Below are positions 18,271-31,010 of a DNA stretch of 64,000 nt, one piece after another (the stretch's first letter is position 1; the number at the start of each line of letters is the position of its first letter). The notes beneath the pieces are model-generated. The model did not search any database, had not been told where the DNA came from, and saw only the letters and a program-made list of their open reading frames with translations. Both the position numbers and the translations under genes were made by a program. This DNA is from Winogradskyella sediminis (lineage in GTDB: Bacteria > Bacteroidota > Bacteroidia > Flavobacteriales > Flavobacteriaceae): NCBI RefSeq assembly GCF_003387355.1, contig NZ_QUNH01000002.1, forward strand, positions 997,986-1,061,985. The letters run 5' to 3'.

Positions 18271-18372
18271 CGGCAAGTCCTACACAACCAGCTCCTGCTG
18301 AATCCTCCAGGGCGGGAACGCAGCAAAGGTAAGCGGTCGTAGCGGTGTGATGTAGGTAGCTTGCCTTTTTTT
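18271..18372 (+). ncRNA. ffs: Small signal recognition particle RNA (4.5S-type)
   Basis: The core GGCGGGAACGCAGC with its purine-rich loops is the SRP domain IV hairpin that binds Ffh. It is enclosed by a long stem: GGCAAG at 18272-18277 pairs with CTTGCC at 18360-18365, and CCTACA with TGTAGG. A T run follows at once and acts as terminator, and a strong promoter precedes it. The RNA, with Ffh, targets membrane proteins co-translationally. Ends are estimated to within a few bases. Confidence 0.93.
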
Positions 18373-18513
18373 GTACCCAAAACTCAAATCTTGAAAGCTA
18401 TGGCTAATCGAGATTTTTTTAGTTTATAGCCTATCTTATTTAGGGTGCTAGGATATGTAAAGTGCTACTAACTTCAGAATTTGTATTTTCGATATTATAA
18501 TTTATAAAATAGT

Positions 18514-19317
18514 ATGTCTAAAGTTGTATTAATAACAGGAGGTTCTTCAGGAATAGGAAAATCTGTTGGTGAATTTCTTCAAGCTAAAGGGTTTAAAGTA
18601 TATGGTACAAGCAGAAACCCAGAACGGTATCCGGAATCTAAATTTCCAATTGTAGCGCTCGATGTTACTAAAACTGAAACAATTTCGCAATGTATTGCTG
18701 ACGTTTTAAGCAAAGCTTCTAAAATTGATGTGTTAATAAACAACGCAGGTGCAGGTATTACTGGGCCTATTGAAGAAATACCAGATGAAGAAATAAAACG
18801 CAATTTTGAAACTAATTTATTTGGACCCATTAATGTCATTAAGGCTGTTTTACCAGTAATGCGACAACAGCATTCGGGTTTAATTATTAATGTAACTTCC
18901 ATCGCAGGTTATATGGGCTTACCTTATAGAGGTGTTTATAGCGCTAGTAAAGGAGCTTTAGAATTAATTACAGAGGCTTTTAGAATGGAATTAAAGGGAT
19001 TTAATATTAATATGACTAATGTTGCGCCTGGAGATTTTGCGACTAATATTGCTGCTGGTCGTTATCATGCGCCCGCTTTAGAATATTCGCCATATAAGGA
19101 TACGTATGGTAAAACCTTACAAATGATGGATGAACATGTCGATGCAGGTGGTGATCCAAAACAAATGGCAGAAGCTATTTATAGTATTATTCAAACTAAA
19201 AACCCTAAAATTCATTATAAGGTTGGGGCTTTTATGCAGAAATTCTCTATTGTTTTAAAACGTATTCTTCCAGATGCGGTTTATGAGAAATTATTAATGA
19301 ATCACTATAAGCTGTAA
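18514..19317 (+). CDS. Short-chain dehydrogenase/reductase
   Basis: A 267-residue classical SDR with Rossmann fold. The cofactor motif TGGSSGIG is at 8-15, NNAGAG at 76-81, catalytic S129, Y142 and K146 (YSASK). The motif set with a basic residue in TSRNPE suggests NADP(H). The substrate is unknown; the C-terminal region resembles SDRs acting on lipids or retinol-like alcohols, but I would not name one. It is monocistronic, after the SRP RNA. Confidence 0.92.
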   Translation: MSKVVLITGGSSGIGKSVGEFLQAKGFKVYGTSRNPERYPESKFPIVALDVTKTETISQCIADVLSKASKIDVLINNAGAGITGPIEEIPDEEIKRNFETNLFGPINVIKAVLPVMRQQHSGLIINVTSIAGYMGLPYRGVYSASKGALELITEAFRMELKGFNINMTNVAPGDFATNIAAGRYHAPALEYSPYKDTYGKTLQMMDEHVDAGGDPKQMAEAIYSIIQTKNPKIHYKVGAFMQKFSIVLKRILPDAVYEKLLMNHYKL

Positions 19318-19492
19318 GTGTGGAGGTTTATTTTTTAATTTAAACCTAATGACATGTGCAATGTTGAGACAGGAAGCATAATTGTTAATTAGCTGGTATT
19401 GTTAATATATTATGAAAAATCATTACTCGACATGCCTTCTAAAGTCGTAAATTCGCGACAATCAAAAACACAACAATTCAAAACAAGTTTTT

Positions 19493-20146
19493 ATGAAATT
19501 TTTTATCGATACAGCAAACCTAGAGCAGATTAAAGATGCTCAAGATATGGGTATTTTAGATGGTGTAACTACAAATCCATCATTAATGGCTAAAGAAGGC
19601 ATTACGGGAGTAGATAATATAATGAAACATTATGTTTCAATTTGTAATATTGTAGATGGAGATGTGTCTGCAGAAGTTATTTCTACAGATTTTGAAGGTA
19701 TGGTTAGAGAAGGTGAGGCGTTAGCAGAATTACACGATCAGATTGTGGTGAAATTACCAATGATTAAAGACGGTATTAAAGCGTGTAAGTATTTTTCTGA
19801 TAGAGGTATTAAAACGAATGTTACTTTAGTATTTTCACCTGGTCAGGCTCTATTAGCAGCTAAAGCAGGTGCTACGTATGTTTCTCCATTTATTGGTCGT
19901 TTAGATGATATTTCTACAGATGGTTTAAATCTTATCGCAGAAATCCGTCATATATTTGATAACTATGCCTTTGATACAGAAATTTTAGCCGCATCCGTAC
20001 GTCATACAATGCATGTTATTGACTGTGCTAAATTAGGAGCAGATGTTATGACAGGTCCTTTAAGTTCTATAACAGGATTATTAAAACACCCTTTAACAGA
20101 TATAGGTTTAGAAAAATTCTTAGCCGACTATAATAAAGGAAATTAA
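19493..20146 (+). CDS. fsa: Fructose-6-phosphate aldolase/transaldolase-like protein
   Basis: A 217-residue TIM-barrel class I aldolase of the small transaldolase subfamily. [25 protein letters not shown] (23-31), the Schiff-base lysine K87 in VVKLPM, and the C-terminal [30 protein letters not shown] are diagnostic. Members either cleave fructose 6-phosphate or act as transaldolases in the pentose phosphate pathway; the sequence alone does not decide between them. It is monocistronic. A hairpin that could terminate it lies inside the 3' end of the convergent gene. Confidence 0.9.
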   Translation: MKFFIDTANLEQIKDAQDMGILDGVTTNPSLMAKEGITGVDNIMKHYVSICNIVDGDVSAEVISTDFEGMVREGEALAELHDQIVVKLPMIKDGIKACKYFSDRGIKTNVTLVFSPGQALLAAKAGATYVSPFIGRLDDISTDGLNLIAEIRHIFDNYAFDTEILAASVRHTMHVIDCAKLGADVMTGPLSSITGLLKHPLTDIGLEKFLADYNKGN

Positions 20147-20184
20147 GACATACATAGTGCTGAAGTAAGCACTGAATTTATAAT

Positions 20185-21645
20185 TTAAAGAGCATCTTGT
20201 TTTACAATAAGATGCTTTTGTTGTAATAAGTCCTCAAGGGTTTCTTTAAAATTAGAATTAAAGATATTAGCGTTAGGATGTAAAATGATGCCATTTTCAT
20301 CTACTACAATACACTTGTTTAAATAGTTTACAGCTAATGTTTTTCGGGCTTCTTTAGAGTTCTTAAACTTAAATTCATTAATAGTAGGAAAGTTATAGTT
20401 GTCTATAATTTTTTTCCAGTATTTATCATTATTGTCATTTACATTAATGGAAATAAAATCGGTTTGAGGAAAATTTAATTTCAATTTATCTACCATATAA
20501 TGACTATTTCGATATTGCGATTTAGAATTTGAAGACCAGAAATAAATAATGGTAGGCTTGGTTATGATAGAATTTATAAAGTGTTCTGTATCGTTATAAT
20601 TTACAATAGAAATATTAGGCAACGGATTCCCTTGACGCAATAATTTTAGGGAATTCACTAAATCCGTCATATACATTTTATCCTCTTCATTAGTGCTTTT
20701 TTGTAAGTAATAGTCCAATAATTCATTGGCTTCATCTTCCGTATGATTGTAGCTAATATATTCGCGAGCCTTATATTTTAATAAATTATTTTTAATAATA
20801 GGGTCCGAGACAATACTGTCTATTAAATCTAATTTAGACTTGTTGTAAGCCATAGCATGCCTATTAAATTTACTGTGATAGGCATTATTCTTATAATAAT
20901 CATTAATGGCCAAATTATCAATATGAGAAAATAAGAATCGATTGTAAGCAAAAAATCGACTTAAATGGGTAGCATTATAATCAATATGTTTTCTATGTGC
21001 AAAAAAGCCTTCTGGTAAATCCTTAATATGAATTAATTTATTATTCCCAAAATACGCAAATGGATAAATCTCTTTATCAGCATAAGCATTGTAATTGATA
21101 TTGGCTTCTATAATAGATTTAAAGAGCTCAGACTCTTCATTATGACTTAAAAATTTATGAAATGCATTTAACTGTTTCTGACGTCGCTTTTCAACAAAAG
21201 TATTAAATGCTTCAGGTTCCATTTTAGAGTATTTAACTAACTGTTTGGCTTCTTTTTCGTTAGATAAATACGTTTTAAGGAGGTAATTGTTTTTTCTGGC
21301 GCCAGGACCAGTAAATACTAACGATTCATCAAAATCATAAGTATTTAGTCTAAACATAATACTGTCATTAGGTTCTAAGAACACCATTTGATATTCACCT
21401 CCATGGGTTAAAGAATACAAGCCAGCATTTAGATTATCTATTTTGTAAACAAACCGATTGTTAAGATCTAAGGTAATAGAATCTAAAATTTGTCCTTGAG
21501 TATTATAAAGTACAACACTGTTATTTTTAGGATTTATGATTTCACCTCCAATATAAGCGTAATCAGACGTATTTGCTCCTTTGAATTGACATCCGAAAAT
21601 TGTAGACAACAAAGTAAGAGTGAGAACAATACGACGTGTTAGCAT
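20185..21645 (-). CDS. Lipoprotein with thioredoxin-like domain lacking CxxC
   Basis: A 486-residue predicted lipoprotein (lipobox TIFGC, C19). Residues 30-115 look like the DUF4369-type beta domain often preceding TlpA-like thioredoxin domains (YIGGEIINPKNNSVVLYN). The middle (about 120-330) is helical. The C-terminal 340-480 has the thioredoxin fold pattern (PTIIYFWSSNSKSQYRNSH), but both active-site cysteines of WCxxC are serine (S371, S374), so disulfide redox activity is unlikely. The last codons overlap a hairpin at 20187-20220. Function unknown. Confidence 0.75.
   Translation of the reverse strand: MLTRRIVLTLTLLSTIFGCQFKGANTSDYAYIGGEIINPKNNSVVLYNTQGQILDSITLDLNNRFVYKIDNLNAGLYSLTHGGEYQMVFLEPNDSIMFRLNTYDFDESLVFTGPGARKNNYLLKTYLSNEKEAKQLVKYSKMEPEAFNTFVEKRRQKQLNAFHKFLSHNEESELFKSIIEANINYNAYADKEIYPFAYFGNNKLIHIKDLPEGFFAHRKHIDYNATHLSRFFAYNRFLFSHIDNLAINDYYKNNAYHSKFNRHAMAYNKSKLDLIDSIVSDPIIKNNLLKYKAREYISYNHTEDEANELLDYYLQKSTNEEDKMYMTDLVNSLKLLRQGNPLPNISIVNYNDTEHFINSIITKPTIIYFWSSNSKSQYRNSHYMVDKLKLNFPQTDFISINVNDNNDKYWKKIIDNYNFPTINEFKFKNSKEARKTLAVNYLNKCIVVDENGIILHPNANIFNSNFKETLEDLLQQKHLIVKQDAL
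20187..20220 (+). terminator. Hairpin serving as fsa terminator, inside the convergent gene's 3' end
   Basis: AAAGAGCATCTT pairs with AAGATGCTTTT around a 10-base loop. It begins 41 bases after the fsa stop and lies within the last codons of the minus-strand lipoprotein gene. Confidence 0.6.
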
Positions 21646-23614
<1,969 letters not shown>

Positions 23615-23637
23615 AGTATGTTGCATAAGATTAAATT

Positions 23638-23676
23638 AAAAATGCTGATATAATAAAACATATCAGCATTTTTTTG
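23638..23676 (+). terminator. Intrinsic terminator of the ABC-F gene
   Basis: AAATGCTGATAT pairs with ATATCAGCATTT around an 8-base loop, followed by seven T residues. Confidence 0.88.
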
Positions 23677-23765
23677 TTTTTATCTCAAGTCAATCAGTCC
23701 TATTATAAACTATATAAAGGCTAACTGTAATGAATTAATGCAAAACCACTAGTGCCCTTTATTAA

Positions 23766-24005
23766 TTAAGACGCTTCCATTTCGGCTTTTGTTTTATTAA
23801 TAATCACCATAGCCTTCTCTAATTCATCGTTATGGACATACACTTCTTGAAATCCTTGATTCATTGAAGCATAACCCGCTAAACGTTGCGATTCACCTTC
23901 ATCTTTTATGATTGGAACAATGCCAGCGGCTTCCAATTCATCTTTCACTCTTGTAACTAAAATAAAATTTCCGTAGTAAACTTTTGTATATTCTGTAGTG
24001 CTCAT
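23766..24005 (-). CDS. DUF2007-type small protein
   Basis: A 79-residue protein beginning MSTTEYTKVYYGNFILVTRVKDE. The ferredoxin-like DUF2007 pattern (strand, VKDELEAAGI helix, a strand with PIIKDE, then EVYVHNDELEKAMVIINK) is clear. The family is related to signal-transduction PII-like folds, but the role is unknown. The frame is open 23 codons further upstream, in a hydrophobic AT-rich stretch that is probably leader DNA, so this start was chosen. There is no operon partner. Confidence 0.75.
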   Translation of the reverse strand: MSTTEYTKVYYGNFILVTRVKDELEAAGIVPIIKDEGESQRLAGYASMNQGFQEVYVHNDELEKAMVIINKTKAEMEAS

Positions 24006-24204
24006 AATAATTAGGTTGAAATATTTTAGAAAAGTTACGAAATTAATTTGAAATAAAAATCCTAAATAATTCACAAAATTATTACCTATAACTATAGTTG
24101 TTTATGTAATGATAGTTTTTGGTTATTGAAATATTTGATAATAAAATATAAAAATATCTCATGTAAAATGATTATTTTATAATTTTATCGAAGAAACTCA
24201 GTAA

Positions 24205-26445
<2,241 letters not shown>

Positions 26446-26468
26446 GATGTTTAACGATGTAAAACTTA

Positions 26469-26502
26469 AAAAGGAATGAGCTTTATAAGACATTCCTTTT
26501 AA
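26469..26502 (+). terminator. Hairpin between katG and the ankyrin gene
   Basis: AAAAGGAATG pairs with CATTCCTTTT around a 12-base loop; only a short T run follows, so read-through into the ankyrin gene 20 bases later is likely. Confidence 0.5.
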
Positions 26503-26521
26503 GTTTAAAAAAATAAATAAA

Positions 26522-26992
26522 ATGAAAGATATAGATGTGTTTTTTGAGGCCATTAGATCTGGCGATAAAGATAGACTTGAAGCCTTAATAAATATAAACC
26601 CTAATTTAGTGAGTGCTAAAGATGCACGTGGATTTACACCACTCATTTTAGCAACCTATTTTGATAATGAGGTAGCTACCCAATTACTCATTGAAAATAA
26701 TGCAGACCTTAATGGTAAAGATGCCTCTGGAAATACGGCTTTAATAGGTGTGAGTTTTAAAGGTAATCTTGCGCTTGCAACCACTTTAGTAGAACGAGGT
26801 GCAGATCTCAATGCCGTAAATAATCTCGGAGTCTCAGCATTAATTTTTGCCACACAATACAATAACGTTGCTATTGTAAAATTGCTGTTAGAGCACCAAG
26901 CTGATAAAAGCATTACGGATAATGAAGGTAAAACCGCATTAGATTATGCTAAAGAGAAGAAATTTACCGAACTTATTGGGCTTTTAAATTAA
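26522..26992 (+). CDS. Ankyrin-repeat protein linked to katG
   Basis: A 156-residue protein made of about four ankyrin repeats (DARGFTPLILATYF, DASGNTALIGVSFKG, NNLGVSALIFATQYNN, DNEGKTALDYAKEKK) with no signal peptide, so cytoplasmic. In Pseudomonas an ankyrin protein encoded beside a catalase gene is needed for full catalase activity, so a chaperone or haem-loading role for KatG is a reasonable inference. It follows katG by 76 bases with a hairpin between, and has its own terminator at 27015. Confidence 0.88.
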   Translation: MKDIDVFFEAIRSGDKDRLEALININPNLVSAKDARGFTPLILATYFDNEVATQLLIENNADLNGKDASGNTALIGVSFKGNLALATTLVERGADLNAVNNLGVSALIFATQYNNVAIVKLLLEHQADKSITDNEGKTALDYAKEKKFTELIGLLN

Positions 26993-27014
26993 TAGATAGA
27001 TTTTCATAAATTAT

Positions 27015-27068
27015 AAACTGAGTTTAAGAATTAGCTTGTTATGGCTTTTTTTGAACTCAGTTTTTTTT
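27015..27068 (+). terminator. Terminator after the ankyrin gene
   Basis: AAACTGAGTT (27015-27024) pairs with AACTCAGTTT (27054-27063), followed by a run of T; the loop is long (29 bases). Confidence 0.65.
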
Positions 27069-27144
27069 GTGATTGAAGTCGGGCGTGGGCTTTATTAGTG
27101 TTTTCGAGATGTTTATTCGAATTGTTAGTTAAATATAATACGCT

Positions 27145-27199
27145 ATAAGGTTATTATAACCTTATTATAAGCATACTATAACCACGCTATAACCTGTAT
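27145..27199 (+). repeat. Five TATAA motifs at exact 11-base spacing
   Basis: TATAA occurs at 27145, 27156, 27167, 27178 and 27189, giving five 11-base units, most of them TATAAcc- or TATAAgg-like. The first two units also form an 8-base inverted repeat (AAGGTTAT around one base with ATAACCTT). The array lies 55 bases upstream of the gene at 27254, in the interval 26993-27253, which otherwise holds only the ankyrin terminator. Confidence 0.85.
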
Positions 27200-27253
27200 T
27201 GTAAAATTTTGTATATTGCTGTAGATTAGGTGTTTAACTAAAAAATGAATCTT

Positions 27254-28003
27254 ATGGCACAACAGAGCGGTATAATTCCTTTAGTAGGGACGTTAAATGG
27301 TATTAATTTTTATTATTTGAATGGCAAGCCGATTGCACGCAAAGCGGGTGGTGGGTTTAATAGAAAAGCAATAAAAAGTAAGGCAAGTATGCAACGTGTG
27401 CGCGAGAATGCCAATGAGTTTGGCCATTGCTCGGAGGTGAATAAAGCGTTTAGATCTGCGCTATTTCCGTTTTATAAGGGGCATAAGTTTACACATTTTC
27501 ATAGTCGATTGATGGGCTTGTTTACGCGTATAAAGGCCTTAGATACGACGCATAAACGTGGTAAACGCTGCGTTTTTGAAGGGATAGGGCAGGAACAAGG
27601 TCTTCAACTGTTGCAACAGTTTAGTTATACGCCAGCTTGTAATGTGAGGCGAATTTTGCCTTTTGAGTTTCATATTTCTGATACTGATTTTACGTTAACC
27701 ATAAGTGATTTTGATATTCAGCAGGTGGGCTTTGCGGAAGGTGCTACCCATATGGAGCTGACTTATGGTGTTTTGGATTTTGATTTTGAGCATTTGAATT
27801 ATGCCTTGCATTTGGCTCCTTCTATGGTTTTGGATCGTGCTTATGCCAGTTCTACTTTAGTTTTAGAACCTGTTACTTTACCCAATGGTATTGGCACTGC
27901 GCTATGTGTGCTTGGTGTGCGGTTTTACCAAGCGGTGGATGGAGCTTTGTATGTTTTAAATGCAAACGATAGTGTTGGAATTACGGTATTGAAATGTGTA
28001 TAG
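27254..28003 (+). CDS. DUF6266-like protein of unknown function
   Basis: A 249-residue protein (252 if the ATG at 27245 is used). The N-terminus MAQQSGIIPLVGTLNGINFYYLNGKPIARKAGGG and the stretch MQRVRENANEFGHCSEVNKAFRSAL match a family widespread in Bacteroidota, usually as a lone gene of unknown function; I recall it as DUF6266. The rest is beta-rich. There is no signal peptide. G and C are more frequent at codon third positions than in neighbouring genes, which hints at a different history. It ends exactly where the cassette-like region begins, and an 11-base-periodic TATAA array lies upstream. Confidence 0.65.
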   Translation: MAQQSGIIPLVGTLNGINFYYLNGKPIARKAGGGFNRKAIKSKASMQRVRENANEFGHCSEVNKAFRSALFPFYKGHKFTHFHSRLMGLFTRIKALDTTHKRGKRCVFEGIGQEQGLQLLQQFSYTPACNVRRILPFEFHISDTDFTLTISDFDIQQVGFAEGATHMELTYGVLDFDFEHLNYALHLAPSMVLDRAYASSTLVLEPVTLPNGIGTALCVLGVRFYQAVDGALYVLNANDSVGITVLKCV

Positions 28004-28020
28004 GCTGTTAGAGATTATGA

Positions 28021-28314
28021 TTAGGTAAGCTCTAAAGCATCTGTTTGTGCACGTTTTTCAGCAAGCATATAAATAATTAATGGTATCACGAATTTCTTGT
28101 ACCACTTTCTCTCCATAAAGCGGAATTAACAATTATGCAAACTCCCATTCGGAAACTCTTGAAAAGAAGGAGTTCTACCTGTTTCAGATTCTCAAAAGGC
28201 ATTGTTGTTATCTAAAATATGATCTTGAATAGGACGTGTATTTTTTATCTCATTTACAGTACTGTCAATAAATTGTGAGGTTATCAGCAGGTTTAAATTC
28301 GACTAATTCTGTGG
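28021..28314 (-). pseudogene. Decayed coding remnant, family not recognised
   Basis: On the minus strand, protein-like segments follow one another in shifting frames. They read ELVEFKPADNLT, then STVNEIKNTRPIQDHILDN, an in-frame TGA at 28194-28192, ETGRTPSFQEFPNG, then in another frame LYGEKVVQEIRDTINYLYA, and finally LAEKRAQTDALELT before a stop. At least two frameshifts and one stop would have to be repaired to join them. I do not recognise the parent protein. The fragment has the same orientation as the cassette genes, downstream of the attC-like element at 28432. Confidence 0.45.
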
Positions 28315-28431
28315 TTTGTTTTTATTGGTTTTAAAAAGAAAAGTTCCTAATAATTTAAAGAAAAGATATATTCCAAAAAACTTTAATTCCTATAAATATT
28401 ATTTTCTTTCTCAATGTGTGTTTTTAATTAT

Positions 28432-28552
28432 GCCAAACGGTTTTGTAGTTATGTGTTTAAGCACTAAGGTTAGCAAATAAATCACAGATAGAAAGTCCGC
28501 GAGGACTTTCGTAAGTAGGCTTGAACTAGAAATGAATTATACACGTTATTGT
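28432..28552 (-). repeat. attC-like palindromic element, copy 1
   Basis: 121 bases. The central hairpin is GAAAGTCC-GCGA-GGACTTTC (28491-28510). Sequences shared with the other two copies include AAGTAGGC and AATTATACACG on the right flank and a GTAGTT...GCAA pattern on the left flank. Read in the orientation of the genes, the left tip ends in AAC (complement of 28545-28547) and the right tip begins CGTT (complement of 28436-28439). It lies just after the stop of the lipoprotein gene at 28559. Confidence 0.6.
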
Positions 28553-28558
28553 ACACAG

Positions 28559-29560
28559 TTATTTTTTTAATAATTTTTCTAATTCAGTAGAATCAGTTTT
28601 TTTTAATTCGATTTCAAGGTTGCCGATTGTGTTTTTATTCAACAGTATTCTGTTTGCATAAATTTCTGTTCTTTTTTTAGCTATTACGACTAAAGATGTT
28701 TTATTCTTTATAGGTATTTCTGTAAATTTTAAATTATTCGGTTGTCGATAATCCGAAATAAAAGAGTTTAAATCTTGATAAATCAAAAATGTGGATACAT
28801 TATCTAATTCTGATTGGTTCAAGTTTAGTTCGTAAGAGATAATTGCATCAGGTTCTATAATTTTGTCAACATTTATCCAACCTAAATTACTAATCAAAAT
28901 AGAAGGGTAATCCCACCAGTTTATAACATAAAGTTCACTTGTTGCATCAGATAGCATATCAATATTTAGCTGAGAATAATAATCTAAAGAATCGATTGAT
29001 ATAATTTTATTCATATAAGTCTCAACTCCACCAAATTGTCTTGTTGATTCAAAATCAAATACAGGGAATGATATATATGTCTCTTTATCATCAATCCAAG
29101 TAATTTGATTTAATGAATCCAAAACACCGTTATAAATTCTGTCTCCTTTTCTGAATTTTTGCGCAAATTCGATTCTCAATTTTTTATCTTTTTTTAAATT
29201 GATTTTTTTATCTCCAACTTTTAGGTTGAGATATATCACACCGTTGGATTCTAACAGTTCATTTTTGTTGGTAATTGTATTTAAATTATCAGAAATCAGC
29301 TCTAATCGATTGTAATATTCTTTTAATTCTAAAGTTACTTTATCATTTTTGTTAATGTCAAAATCTTCTCGATTGAAGTATATTTTTGTCCCTTTTTCTC
29401 CTGTGATTATTTGGTTGGTTAGGGTATCTAAATCAAAAAATTGTTTTTCTATAACTAGAGTATTTTCAAAAGGATTGGTAGGTTTAAATTCAGCTATATC
29501 TTTTTTACAACTAAATATAGAAATTGAAACTAAAAAGTATAATAGGATTCTGTTTTTCAT
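28559..29560 (-). CDS. Cassette-borne lipoprotein of unknown function
   Basis: A 333-residue predicted lipoprotein (MKNRILLYFLVSISIFSC, Cys 18). The mature part is rich in Asp, Asn and Ile with alternating strand-like segments. No motif is recognised. The start at 29560 is preferred to an ATG four codons upstream, because it begins the signal peptide. The gene fills the unit between two attC-like elements: its start is 5 bases from the edge of the element at 29565, and its stop 7 bases from that at 28552. This leaves almost no room for its own promoter, as is usual for integron cassettes. Confidence 0.72.
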   Translation of the reverse strand: MKNRILLYFLVSISIFSCKKDIAEFKPTNPFENTLVIEKQFFDLDTLTNQIITGEKGTKIYFNREDFDINKNDKVTLELKEYYNRLELISDNLNTITNKNELLESNGVIYLNLKVGDKKINLKKDKKLRIEFAQKFRKGDRIYNGVLDSLNQITWIDDKETYISFPVFDFESTRQFGGVETYMNKIISIDSLDYYSQLNIDMLSDATSELYVINWWDYPSILISNLGWINVDKIIEPDAIISYELNLNQSELDNVSTFLIYQDLNSFISDYRQPNNLKFTEIPIKNKTSLVVIAKKRTEIYANRILLNKNTIGNLEIELKKTDSTELEKLLKK

Positions 29561-29564
29561 AATT

Positions 29565-29700
29565 GTTGCCAACGTCTACGGCTATGAGTAGTTGCGTGGT
29601 TTAGCACTTAACTTTGCAAGTACGCACCAAACTGAAAATCCGATAGGATTTTCAGAAGTAGGCGAGAACAAGCAATTACTTATAGCCATTGTTAGCAAAA
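29565..29700 (-). repeat. attC-like palindromic element, copy 2
   Basis: 136 bases. The central hairpin is CTGAAAATCC-GATA-GGATTTTCAG (29632-29655). Inner arms 29580-29595 and 29672-29687 pair at 14 of 16 positions, the mismatches being wobble-type. Outer tips GTTGCCAACG (left) and GTTAGCAAAA (right). The right tip is a perfect inverted complement of the tip at 32072-32081, at the other end of the two-gene unit. GTTGCGTGGTT at 29591-29601 is identical in copy 3. Confidence 0.65.
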
Positions 29701-29705
29701 GTATT

Positions 29706-31010
29706 TTATTCCTTAATTCTGTTATATAAAGTTTTACTAATCGCAACAGCTTTTTGGGTTTTGTTATTAATAACTGCGTCATATAACTGCTGATTGTCTT
29801 TTGGTAATCCAGTAAAGTCATTGAAAGAATAACTATTTAAAAAATCGCTAAACTTTGATACTTTATTACTTGACATTAATTTTCCAAGAACTACAGAGTC
29901 AGTAGTAATAACTTTCTCAAAATAATAGAACCATCTTTCCCTACTTATTTCAGAAAGTTTTTCTACTGCTATTGGATACGCAGCACGTGATACGCCATAG
30001 CTGTTACCTAGAAAAACTACCATATATGCTTGTATACAATCAATTAAAGCAGGTGCTGGTATTGTACTTCCAAGATTTGCCAATTTCTTTATAGCAAGGG
30101 GTTCATTATAAAAATTATTCATTTCAAAATGAGTTTCTAGAAGTTCTTTTGCAGCTTTCTTGAAAGTAACTGAACGTAGATTTTCTGGGACGAAGTCAAA
30201 TCCACCAACCTTTAGTAAAGCATTTTTAAGCCCTGCGGAAGCAATTGTGTTGCCAGCAGCAGTAACATCTCGATAAGCTGTACCAATATTCCATTTATCA
30301 TTTTCACCTAGATTATCCCAAATACTCTTAATTAATAAGTTTAAATTAGCAAGAGAATGCTCTAATCGGGCACCCTTATCATTTTTAATTGATGATAAAA
30401 GTATTGATGTTACAGTCCTTATATAAAATAAAGGTGAATTAATTACTTGGTCAACTTGAGGGTCTTTTAGTTGTAAAGTTTCACTTAAGAGTCTATCTCT
30501 AAAGTTTGAAAATTCTATTGCAATTGAAATATCAGATTCGCCAAGAATATATTGGATACTTGATTTAATCACTTGTACAGCGGATATATTGTCAATTTCC
30601 TCTGTAGCATCTTTTGAAAAAAAGTGTGTTATTAGTTCATTAGATTGTCTCAATTTAAGAGCTGCTGTTGTACTTACTACTCCCAATTGTTCTGCTAGTT
30701 CTATAGTAGTATAATCAGTCAAGGCAGTGTCAATACTTGAGTACTCATCAATATCTGTTCGACCAAGCATTTCTCCAATAAATTTCATACCCAACGTTGC
30801 TAAAGTCTCTTTAAGCTTTACCATTGCTTTTTTCCAAGCATATTCTGCAGCCATATCATAGGCTTTTATTTGAAAAGCTGCTACAATTTGGTTTTTCTGT
30901 TTTTCTGTTAATGAATTGGCATAAGAAACTATTTGATTAGTATCATTAACATCTGAAGGAATCATAACTCCATCAGGACCTTGCCATAATTGTACATTAT
31001 TATTACTCAT
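29706..31010 (-). CDS. Unrecognised helical protein, partner of the DACN-like sensor
   Basis: A 434-residue soluble protein, predicted almost entirely helical from its composition, with no signal peptide or membrane segments. It starts MSNNNVQLWQGPDGVMIP. Residues about 100-130 (YTTIELAEQLGVVSTTAALKLRQ) resemble a helix-turn-helix, but weakly. I recognise no nuclease, protease, TIR or other effector motif. Its first 8 bases overlap the end of the upstream gene, so it is translated in concert with the DACN-like protein. By analogy with paired sensor/effector operons it could be the effector or adaptor; this is inference only. Confidence 0.7.
   Translation of the reverse strand: MSNNNVQLWQGPDGVMIPSDVNDTNQIVSYANSLTEKQKNQIVAAFQIKAYDMAAEYAWKKAMVKLKETLATLGMKFIGEMLGRTDIDEYSSIDTALTDYTTIELAEQLGVVSTTAALKLRQSNELITHFFSKDATEEIDNISAVQVIKSSIQYILGESDISIAIEFSNFRDRLLSETLQLKDPQVDQVINSPLFYIRTVTSILLSSIKNDKGARLEHSLANLNLLIKSIWDNLGENDKWNIGTAYRDVTAAGNTIASAGLKNALLKVGGFDFVPENLRSVTFKKAAKELLETHFEMNNFYNEPLAIKKLANLGSTIPAPALIDCIQAYMVVFLGNSYGVSRAAYPIAVEKLSEISRERWFYYFEKVITTDSVVLGKLMSSNKVSKFSDFLNSYSFNDFTGLPKDNQQLYDAVINNKTQKAVAISKTLYNRIKE

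Larger units (their letters stand above)
28004..28558. other. Gene-poor stretch holding the remnant and the first cassette-boundary element
   Basis: 555 bases with no intact gene. They contain the decayed minus-strand remnant (28021-28314), an AT-rich interval (28315-28431) in which I see nothing, and the palindromic element (28432-28552). GTTAGAG at 28007-28013, just after the stop of the DUF6266-like gene, may be the outer tip of a lost cassette end. Confidence 0.5.

Noticed and set aside
18184..18514. tRNA or tmRNA gene around the SRP RNA
   Set aside because: Only the SRP hairpin is present; no cloverleaf or tmRNA ends were seen.
18579..18902. Minus-strand frame inside the SDR gene
   Set aside because: It is the reverse of a conserved SDR coding region with intact motifs; no independent signal.
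27145..27199. CRISPR array
   Set aside because: The unit is only 11 bases and the shared core only 5; there are no spacers of normal length and no cas genes.
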